Positions 1 through 5,093 of a DNA stretch of 5,093 nucleotides are shown here, piece after piece; the first letter of the stretch is position 1, and each line of letters starts with the position of its first letter. The notes under the pieces are model-generated. The model worked only from the letters and a program-made list of their open reading frames with translations. It was not told where the DNA came from and made no database searches. This stretch comes from Acidobacteriota bacterium (GTDB lineage: Bacteria; Acidobacteriota; UBA890). Location of the stretch: the NCBI GenBank assembly GCA_030609765.1, contig JAUWTE010000273.1:1-5093 (forward strand), read 5' to 3'. The position numbers were made by a program, and so were the translations under genes.

Positions 1-1346
1 ACCTCGTCTCGTACGCTCGCAATCTGGAGGTCCTCTACGAGACGCCGCGCGACATTCCGGTAGCCTTCTCCGGTGATCGCGAGGAGCGCATCGAACGCTG
101 CAACGAGATCCTCGAGGCCGGACCCGAAATCCTCTCGGAGCCAAACTCCAAGGCGTTGCTCGAGGCCTACGAGATCCCTGTGGCGATGTCGGAGCCGGCG
201 GCCACCGATGAAGAGGCCGTTGCAGCGGCCCGCCGCATGGGCTATCCCGTGGTTTTGAAGATCCTCTCGCCGGAGATCACCCACAAGAGCGACATTGGCG
301 GTGTGGCGCTGAATCTGAGCAACGATGAGGAGGTCTCTTCCACCTTCGAGCGGCTGGTGACAACGGCGCGCGCGCGCCAGCCTAATGCCCGTATCGAGGG
401 GGTCAGCGTGCAGCCGATGATCTCCACCAAGGATGGCATCGAGCTGATTCTCGGATCGAAGAAGGACCCTACCTTCGGCAGCGTCATCATGGTCGGCATG
501 GGCGGTGTTACCGCGGAAATATTCAAGGACTTTGCTCTCGGCTTGCCACCGCTCAACGAGCGGCTGGCGCGCCGCATGCTCGAATCTTTGAAGTCCTGGC
601 AGTTGCTGAAGGGGTATCGCAACAAGCCGGGGGTCAACATCGATCGGCTCATCGAGACGATCATCCGCTTCTCGTACCTGGTTGCGGAACATCCGCACAT
701 CAGTGAGATCGACATCAATCCCCTGCTGGTAAATGCCGACAATGTTGTGGCACTGGATGCTCGCGTCGTCCTGGATACCGAGCTGATCGGCCAGGAAGTG
801 GCGAAGTACTCACACCTGGCGATCCGTCCCTACCCGGAGCAGTACGTACGACATGCGACTCTGAAAGACGGCGAGCCGGTGATCCTCAGGCCGATCAAGC
901 CCGAGGACGAACCCATGTGGCACGATCTACTTGCCGCCTGCTCCACCGACTCCATCCGCTACCGCTTCTTCTCGGTCTTCAAGGGAACCACCCATCAGAT
1001 GGCGACTCGCTACTGCTTCATCGACTACGATCGCGAGATGGCAATCGTCGCCGAGGTGCAGAATCGTGGCGAGCGGCAGCTCATCGGTGTTGGACGCATG
1101 GTCGCTGACCCCGACCACGAATCGGCCGAGTACGCCATCCTCGTGGGCGACCCTGCGCAGGGTAATGGCGCCGGCAGCATGTTGACTGATTTCTGTCTGG
1201 AGGTGGCCGAGGAGTGGGGGGTCAAGCGCCTCACGGCCGAGGTCCTGTCGGACAACGCCCGCGCCATCCATCTGCTGCAGTCTCGCGGTTTCGAGACGCG
1301 CCGAGACACCGAAGAAGGGCTCGTGTATGCGGAGAAGACCCTCTGA
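1..1346 (+). CDS. Bifunctional ADP-forming acyl-CoA synthetase / GNAT acetyltransferase, PatZ-like (5' end missing)
   Basis: The frame is open from the left edge (first full codon at position 3) to TGA at 1344-1346, giving 447 visible residues; relatives with this architecture are about 900 residues, so roughly the first half (CoA-binding and ligase-CoA domains) is outside the window. A TTG at 156 is internal, not a start, because homologous-looking sequence continues upstream of it. Residues about 45-265 form the ATP-grasp domain: Lys86, the T-H-K-S-D-I-G-G-V motif (His94, codon 282-284), G-M-G-G-V-T-A-E followed by Asp176, and the metal-site E-I-D-I-N-P-L (705-725). Residues about 285-447 are a GNAT domain whose acetyl-CoA loop reads Q-G-N-G-A-G (1158-1175). 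In known relatives (Salmonella Pat, E. coli PatZ/YfiQ) the GNAT domain acetylates lysines of acetyl-CoA synthetase and other cytoplasmic proteins, and the synthetase part is often catalytically dead. Here the ATP-grasp motifs look intact, but the key alpha-domain histidine cannot be seen. Family assignment is strong; substrate is unknown. Confidence 0.92.
   Translation, partial: LVSYARNLEVLYETPRDIPVAFSGDREERIERCNEILEAGPEILSEPNSKALLEAYEIPVAMSEPAATDEEAVAAARRMGYPVVLKILSPEITHKSDIGGVALNLSNDEEVSSTFERLVTTARARQPNARIEGVSVQPMISTKDGIELILGSKKDPTFGSVIMVGMGGVTAEIFKDFALGLPPLNERLARRMLESLKSWQLLKGYRNKPGVNIDRLIETIIRFSYLVAEHPHISEIDINPLLVNADNVVALDARVVLDTELIGQEVAKYSHLAIRPYPEQYVRHATLKDGEPVILRPIKPEDEPMWHDLLAACSTDSIRYRFFSVFKGTTHQMATRYCFIDYDREMAIVAEVQNRGERQLIGVGRMVADPDHESAEYAILVGDPAQGNGAGSMLTDFCLEVAEEWGVKRLTAEVLSDNARAIHLLQSRGFETRRDTEEGLVYAEKTL
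1311..1319 (+). promoter_or_regulatory. Ribosome binding site of the patatin gene, inside the upstream coding region
   Basis: GAAGAAGGG lies 7 nt before the ATG at 1327 and within the last codons of the synthetase/GNAT gene. It supports the 1327 start and suggests translational coupling, because ribosomes finishing the upstream gene terminate at 1346, just past this start. Confidence 0.65.
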
Positions 1347-3639
1347 TTGGGCGCTGAGCTGTCCTGATGGGTGCACGCTGTGGGCATTCCTGCGCTCTCC
1401 TGAGGCACGCGTTATTGCCCTGGCTGTCCTCGCGCTGGGCCTGGGTTGGCCCAAGATCGCCGAAGCCCAGGAGGCCCCTCCTACGGCAGCCCGAGAGTCG
1501 ATAGGTACGAGCGTTCACAAAGTAGGTCGGGCGGCGGCGGTAGAACCTCCTGAGTGCCGGGTAGGGATCGCCTTGAGCGGTGGTGGAGGCCGCGGCTTCG
1601 CCTTGATCGGCGCGCTGCAAGCACTCGAAGAGGCGGGGATCCCCATCGAGTGCATTGCCGGAACCAGCATGGGCTCTCTGATCGGTGCGCTCTACGCCGG
1701 CGGCTACACCATTCCGGAGATCCGAGAGCTAGCGGGCGAGATCGACTGGTACCAGGTCTTCATGAGGCCCATGCAAGGCCCCGTGATTCCCCCCTGGCAC
1801 CGCCTCTACGACATACCGCCTCTCGTCGAACTGCCCTTCGACTTTTGGTCCCTCGCACTGCCGCAGGCGATGCTTCCCGATCAACGCATCAACGAGCTGA
1901 TGATGAGGCTCTTCGCCGAGCCCGGGTTCTTTGCGAGAGGGGATTTCGACAACCTCCCGATCCGCTACCGGACCATAGCCACCGACCTGACCGGCGCCGG
2001 CCGGGTTGTTCTATCCAGCGGTGACCTGAGTCGCGCCGTTCGCGCCAGCATCTCGTTTCCGCTGGCCTTCCCGCCGGTGGCGATCGGCGACCACCTCCTC
2101 ATCGACGGGGGACTGCTGGACAACCTACCTGTTGGTGTCGTCCGCGACATGGGCGCACAGATCGTGATAGCGGTCGATATCGCCTCGCCACCTGTCGATG
2201 TATCGCTCACAAGGGACATCTTCAGCGTCACGTACAGCATCACCGACGTTCTTCGAGCCCAGGCAGGCGAGGTCTACAGCGAGGAGCCCGACATGCTTGT
2301 CGAGCCGGATCTGCGCGGCCACTACTACACCGATTACACCCAATGGGAAAAGCTGGCCGAGTGGGGATACGAAGCGACGGCGGAAATCACCGCTGAAATC
2401 CTCGAGCGCATGGCGGAAATGGGAATCTCCGCCGAGGTCGACAAATACGTGGTTGAAACCTCGCTCTCGAAAAGTGCGCCCCTTGAGGGACGACCGATCT
2501 CCGAGATCCGCGTCTTGCGCAATGAAAACATTCCGGAAGGGAGAATCATCCGGGAGCTGGGCTTCAATCTCGGCGAGTCGTTTTCGCTGAAGAGGGCGCT
2601 GGAGGGCGTCGACCGGCTGTACTCCACCGGCTTCTTCGAGCTGGTCTGGATCGACTACCAGGCGGGCGGCGACGGCAGTGTGATCATCATAGTCGAGGTC
2701 CAGGAGGAGAGCGGCGCCCTCGGGATCGGGGCTGGCTACAACGAGGATGACAGCATCTGGGGATTCGCTCGCTGGCAGCTCCACAACATCCTAGGGAGCC
2801 GGCAGCAGCTCCAAGTCGACGCTTTCGGTGGTGACCGGCTTTCGGCCTTCGATCTCCGGCTTTCGGCCAACCGGCTCCTCGCCACTGGAATCGGCTACGA
2901 GCTACGCTTGGGAGTGGGAGAAGACAAACCGCGGTTCTTCGTGGATGGAGAGTTCGTCAATCGCGCCAGCTTTCTGCGCCAAGGCGCCTCATTGGGCGGC
3001 GTGATTCCGATCACCCGGGCGGGTCGCGTGCGTTTCGACTTCGCGGCCGAGAACGTCGAGATCGGCGAGCGCCCAGGCGTTCCGTTCAAAGCCGTGACCA
3101 ACCGTTTGCGGCGAATCGATGCCACCTTCCTATGGAGCAGCCTGGACGATTCGGACGCGCCGACTCGAGGCGTGGCTGCATCTTTCGATATCCAGAAGAG
3201 CTCGCCGTGGCTCGGGGCTTCCGTCGAATACCTGCGCGCCGAGATGAGATTCCGACTCGCCGCCCCGCTCGGGGCCCGGAATGTCCTGCATTTCGATTTC
3301 ATGGGCGGGCTCTCATGGGATGACCTGCCGATCCACGAGTTCTTCATGATCGGCGGGCCGGTTCTCATACCCGGCTACAATCGCGAGGAGTTCTGGGGCC
3401 GGCAGGCGTTGGCGGTCAGCGCCGGATACAGCTTCCTGTTCACCCCGGTACTCCAAATGACGGTTCGCGGCGGCGGCGGCAACGTCTGGCAACGCCGCGA
3501 CGAGATCGATCTCGGCTCGATCTACTGGGGTGGAGGCGCGGGGCTACAGTACATGACCCCGTTTGGCCCGGTCGGCGGCGGCGGCGGAATCAACGAGGAC
3601 GGCAAAGCCGAGGTCTACTTCTGGGTGGGCTATCAGTAG
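1327..3639 (+). CDS. Secreted patatin-like phospholipase with POTRA and Omp85-type barrel (PlpD-like, type Vd autotransporter)
   Basis: A 770-residue protein. A signal peptide is visible: basic N-terminus, hydrophobic core at residues 29-41, probable cleavage after A-E-A (residue 47). The patatin domain spans about 76-330: oxyanion-hole S-G-G-G-G-R-G (84-90), nucleophile Ser114 in G-T-S-M-G, and Asp260 in D-G-G, so the Ser-Asp dyad is complete. A single POTRA-like domain follows (about 387-460, P-I-S-E-I-R-V-L-R ... V-I-I-I-V-E-V), then a roughly 310-residue glycine/aromatic-rich beta-barrel of the surface-antigen D15 type. This order matches PlpD of Pseudomonas aeruginosa and FplA of Fusobacterium, phospholipases carried to the cell surface by their own barrel; length is close to PlpD. 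ATG 1327 is the only ATG, GTG or TTG in frame before the patatin domain, so the 20-bp overlap with the upstream gene is probably real. Oddities: the barrel-loop motif is I-P-G-Y (680-684 region), lacking the R of the usual VRGF/Y, and the C-terminus is ...F-W-V-G-Y-Q rather than a terminal aromatic. Lipid substrate and whether the passenger is released are unknown. Confidence 0.93.
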   Translation: MRRRPSDWALSCPDGCTLWAFLRSPEARVIALAVLALGLGWPKIAEAQEAPPTAARESIGTSVHKVGRAAAVEPPECRVGIALSGGGGRGFALIGALQALEEAGIPIECIAGTSMGSLIGALYAGGYTIPEIRELAGEIDWYQVFMRPMQGPVIPPWHRLYDIPPLVELPFDFWSLALPQAMLPDQRINELMMRLFAEPGFFARGDFDNLPIRYRTIATDLTGAGRVVLSSGDLSRAVRASISFPLAFPPVAIGDHLLIDGGLLDNLPVGVVRDMGAQIVIAVDIASPPVDVSLTRDIFSVTYSITDVLRAQAGEVYSEEPDMLVEPDLRGHYYTDYTQWEKLAEWGYEATAEITAEILERMAEMGISAEVDKYVVETSLSKSAPLEGRPISEIRVLRNENIPEGRIIRELGFNLGESFSLKRALEGVDRLYSTGFFELVWIDYQAGGDGSVIIIVEVQEESGALGIGAGYNEDDSIWGFARWQLHNILGSRQQLQVDAFGGDRLSAFDLRLSANRLLATGIGYELRLGVGEDKPRFFVDGEFVNRASFLRQGASLGGVIPITRAGRVRFDFAAENVEIGERPGVPFKAVTNRLRRIDATFLWSSLDDSDAPTRGVAASFDIQKSSPWLGASVEYLRAEMRFRLAAPLGARNVLHFDFMGGLSWDDLPIHEFFMIGGPVLIPGYNREEFWGRQALAVSAGYSFLFTPVLQMTVRGGGGNVWQRRDEIDLGSIYWGGGAGLQYMTPFGPVGGGGGINEDGKAEVYFWVGYQ
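2835..2868 (+). repeat. Short in-frame direct repeat within the barrel coding region
   Basis: CCGGCTTTCGGCC occurs at 2835-2847 and again at 2856-2868, a spacing of 21 nt (7 codons). It encodes R-L-S-A twice (residues 504-507 and 511-514) in an early barrel strand. It may be a small local duplication or simply the alternating pattern of a beta-strand in GC-rich codons. Confidence 0.6.
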
Positions 3640-3721
3640 CCTGGCACGACATGCGCTGAGGGTCGCATTTCGGGCGCCGCGGCAAATCCACGGGGAGGCG
3701 TGCAGGCTGATGCAGGCTACT
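3635..3721. repeat. 9-bp inverted repeat bounding the convergent intergenic gap
   Basis: AGTAGCCTG (3635-3643) is matched by its exact reverse complement CAGGCTACT (3713-3721). The left arm contains the TAG of the patatin gene and the right arm contains the TAG of the channel gene on the other strand. The enclosed 69 nt are too long for a simple terminator loop and no T-run follows either arm, so I do not call it a terminator. TGCAGGCT is also directly repeated at 3701-3708 and 3711-3718, so part of the right arm exists twice. The rest of the 77-bp gap holds only an 8-bp palindrome, GCCGCGGC (3676-3683), and no gene. Confidence 0.5.
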
Positions 3722-4442
3722 CGTCGTCCTCCCGTGAGTACACGAGCTGACTCGCCACCAGACGGGCGATCGTGATGGCAATGAAGAGCTGGCCGAACAG
3801 GGCCTCCAGCCAGGAAAGCTGGCGGGCTCGATGGGTGACCGGCGTGATGTCCCCATAGCCCAGGGTGGTGAGCGTAACGTAGCTGTAGTAGGTGAGGTCG
3901 TGCTCCAGGTCACGGTAGTCGCTCTGTTCGACCAATGTCCCCGTGGAGGTGCGTTCCGGGAATGAGAAGGACCCCGGCTGGGCGATCTCCAGAATGCCGT
4001 ACAAGTTCGCCCACAGCATTCCCAGCAACAGGTAGACACAGATGGCGCCGTAGATCTTGTCCATCGTGACCCGGCCAGGTCGCACGACCGCTGACATGAT
4101 GGCCCAATTGACGTAGGCCAGGAAGACGACCGCGAGCGCCAAACTAGTGATCTCCGCCTCCGCAACCGGCATCGACAAGCTGACAACACGCGCGATGACG
4201 ACGGGAATGCCAAGGAACAAGGCCATGATGGTGAGGTTCTTCTTCCCGCCAACGGCGTAGATCGTCACACAGATGACGATCGCCTGAAGCCATCCCACCA
4301 TCCGTGACTCGGTCAGCACGGGGCCCAGAATGACCTGCGCAACCTCAATCGATACGATTGTGGCCAGAAGAACCAGGAAGTGGCGCTCCTGGACCTTCAC
4401 TTCGGCCTGGCTCGGCTCCGCGACCGGTCTCTCGTCGGCCAT
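3717..4442 (-). CDS. Six-helix potassium channel family protein (no voltage-sensor arginines, no RCK domain)
   Basis: A 241-residue inner-membrane protein. Hydrophobic segments lie at about 21-43, 49-65, 69-90, 98-120 and 128-152; then comes a re-entrant pore helix (about 182-193) with the selectivity filter T-T-L-G-Y-G-D (192-198), and a last helix at about 209-234. The filter is the K+ channel signature with Leu where Val is commonest, and the downstream D-I-T-P is typical. The fourth helix has no ladder of regularly spaced arginines (only Arg121 and Arg124 at its end), so classical voltage gating is unlikely. The C-terminus ends in a short acidic tail (E-D-D-E) about seven residues after the last helix, so there is no room for RCK or cyclic-nucleotide domains. 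Four subunits would be expected to form a pore. The ATG at 4442 has GAGG 6 nt upstream, overlapping the stop of the nitroreductase gene 8 bp away, which indicates an operon. What gates the channel is unknown. Confidence 0.9.
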   Translation of the reverse strand: MADERPVAEPSQAEVKVQERHFLVLLATIVSIEVAQVILGPVLTESRMVGWLQAIVICVTIYAVGGKKNLTIMALFLGIPVVIARVVSLSMPVAEAEITSLALAVVFLAYVNWAIMSAVVRPGRVTMDKIYGAICVYLLLGMLWANLYGILEIAQPGSFSFPERTSTGTLVEQSDYRDLEHDLTYYSYVTLTTLGYGDITPVTHRARQLSWLEALFGQLFIAITIARLVASQLVYSREDDE

Positions 4443-4448
4443 TCTCTC

Positions 4449-4452
4449 CCTC
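4449..4452 (-). promoter_or_regulatory. Ribosome binding site of the channel gene, overlapping the nitroreductase stop
   Basis: On the - strand the junction reads TGAGGGAGAGA-ATG. GAGG begins inside the upstream TGA (4453-4451) and sits 6 nt before the start codon. This fixes the 4442 start and supports coupled translation of the two genes. Confidence 0.7.
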
Positions 4453-5080
4453 AGTCCCCCATCAGGGCTCGCTTCACACGCGACTCGAAGGGCATCGGCT
4501 CACCGAACTTGCCCGAGTAAACGAAGTCCTTGGAAGCATTGCGAGTCCGCGGCGCCAACTCATCGGTCTTGAACGCATCGGGCAAGCTATCGAAATCGCC
4601 GGGGTGGCCGACGGCGATCATTGCCACCGGATCGTAATCGTCGGGAATGGCGAGGCCCTCGCGCGCCTTGTCGACGTCGAATCCACCCATCGGATGCATG
4701 GCCAGCCCCAGGTGCGTCGCCTCGATCGCCATGTTCGCGAACGCCTGGCCCACGTCATGGTGGGCATGCCGGTTGGGCTTGCCGTTGCGGTCGAAGTTGA
4801 GCTTCGCCACCGAGAGGATCAAGACCGGGGCCCGCTCCGCCCACTCCCGGTTGCTCTCGTGGAGGCAGGCGAGGAGTGCCTGATACGTGTTCTCCTCCTG
4901 CTGGGTCGCGACCACGAATCTCCACGGCTGCTCGTTGAACGAGGAGGCCGCCCAGCGAGCCGCCTCGAATATGGAGTGAAGCTGCCCCGCCGCAACGGGA
5001 ACCTGGGTGAAGGCGCGGGGGCTCCATCGCCGCTTGATCAAATCGCTGATCTCGTATGTCGTTTCTGCCGGCTTTTCCAT
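4451..5080 (-). CDS. Nitroreductase-family FMN oxidoreductase
   Basis: A 209-residue soluble protein of usual length for the family, without signal peptide or membrane segment. Family landmarks: K-R-R-W-S-P-R-A-F (16-24), which supplies arginines toward the FMN phosphate; A-A-R-W-A-A-S-S-F-N-E-Q-P-W-R-F (40-55), the flavin-pocket segment; H-D-V-G-Q-A-F-A-N-M (108-117); G-L-A-M-H-P-M-G-G-F (125-134); I-A-V-G-H-P-G-D (155-162). Members bind FMN, usually as dimers, and use NAD(P)H to reduce nitroaromatics, quinones or other unsaturated compounds; the physiological substrate is rarely known and is not predictable here. The ATG at 5080 has AGGA at 5093-5090 upstream. The gene is first in an apparent two-gene operon with the K+ channel, unless more genes lie beyond the window edge. 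An Asn-Arg-His-Ala-His-His stretch at 103-108 is typical of this subgroup as I recall it. Confidence 0.93.
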   Translation of the reverse strand: MEKPAETTYEISDLIKRRWSPRAFTQVPVAAGQLHSIFEAARWAASSFNEQPWRFVVATQQEENTYQALLACLHESNREWAERAPVLILSVAKLNFDRNGKPNRHAHHDVGQAFANMAIEATHLGLAMHPMGGFDVDKAREGLAIPDDYDPVAMIAVGHPGDFDSLPDAFKTDELAPRTRNASKDFVYSGKFGEPMPFESRVKRALMGD

Positions 5081-5089
5081 GAGTGTCGG

Positions 5090-5093
5090 TCCT
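5090..5093 (-). promoter_or_regulatory. Probable ribosome binding site of the nitroreductase gene
   Basis: AGGA on the - strand sits 9 nt before the ATG at 5080. It lies at the window edge, so a longer match and any promoter cannot be seen. Confidence 0.5.

Noticed and set aside
156..158. TTG as a start of the synthetase/GNAT gene
   Set aside because: The frame stays open to the window edge, and the upstream residues (for example N-L-E-V-L-Y-E-T-P) resemble the family's linker before the ATP-grasp domain, so the gene simply begins outside the window.
242..742. Long open frame on the - strand opposite the ATP-grasp region
   Set aside because: It lies wholly antisense to a clearly conserved protein domain. 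Its translation is rich in Ser/Arg/Met with no recognisable motif, as expected for a shadow frame in GC-rich DNA.
927..1454. Antisense frames across the GNAT domain and the gene junction
   Set aside because: Their translations show no family motif and they oppose two well-supported genes.
1554..2024. + strand alternate frame inside the patatin domain
   Set aside because: The product is Arg-rich low-complexity sequence, while the overlapping frame carries intact patatin motifs.
2125..2784. 219-codon antisense frame within the patatin gene
   Set aside because: It is antisense to the conserved D-G-G motif and POTRA region and has no recognisable domain. Length alone is weak evidence at this base composition.
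3467..3586. GGC-rich runs at the end of the patatin gene as a possible simple repeat
   Set aside because: They are in frame and encode the glycine-rich turns and strands expected near the end of the barrel.
3640..3716. Bidirectional rho-independent terminator in the convergent gap
   Set aside because: No compact GC stem followed by a T-run on either strand; the only exact arms are 69 nt apart.
3563..3775. Small + strand frame spanning the convergent gap
   Set aside because: It overlaps the ends of both real genes and its composition is that of an off-frame translation.
3590..4252. 220-codon alternate frame on the same strand as the K+ channel
   Set aside because: Its product is Ser/Arg/Trp-rich and overlaps the channel gene in another frame, and only the channel frame has helices and a K+ filter.

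Overview
The window comes from a moderately GC-rich genome (clearly above 55% G+C by eye) of a Gram-negative bacterium. The support for an outer membrane is direct: one complete gene encodes a secreted patatin fused to a POTRA domain and an Omp85-type beta-barrel. All genes have bacterial start signals, Shine-Dalgarno sequences and tight spacing. The sequence does not fix the phylum. The gene set (Pat-like synthetase/acetyltransferase, type Vd patatin, six-helix K+ channel, nitroreductase) would fit a proteobacterium, an acidobacterium or a related lineage.

Layout: two convergent two-gene blocks fill almost the whole window. On the + strand, positions 1-1346 hold the C-terminal half of a large bifunctional protein, an ADP-forming acyl-CoA synthetase ATP-grasp domain followed by a GNAT acetyltransferase domain (PatZ/YfiQ-like architecture). 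Its N-terminus lies outside the window. It overlaps by 20 bp a complete 770-codon gene (1327-3639) for a PlpD-like patatin phospholipase of the type Vd autotransporter class: signal peptide, patatin with Ser-Asp dyad, POTRA, beta-barrel. On the - strand, a nitroreductase-family flavoprotein (5080-4451) is followed after 8 bp by a small six-helix potassium channel with a TLGYGD filter (4442-3717). The two blocks meet tail to tail over a 77-bp gap, whose edges form a 9-bp inverted repeat that includes both stop codons.

How the genes may work together: the + pair is very probably co-transcribed and translationally coupled, linking cytoplasmic acyl-CoA/protein-acetylation chemistry with an exported lipid hydrolase. 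The - pair also looks like an operon. A functional link inside either pair is inference only. I see no RNA gene, mobile element, CRISPR array, phage gene or defence cassette, and no stretch over 300 bases without a gene. Most of the window is ordinary chromosomal content. The type Vd patatin is the most interesting gene, and I found no convincing sign of an undescribed system.
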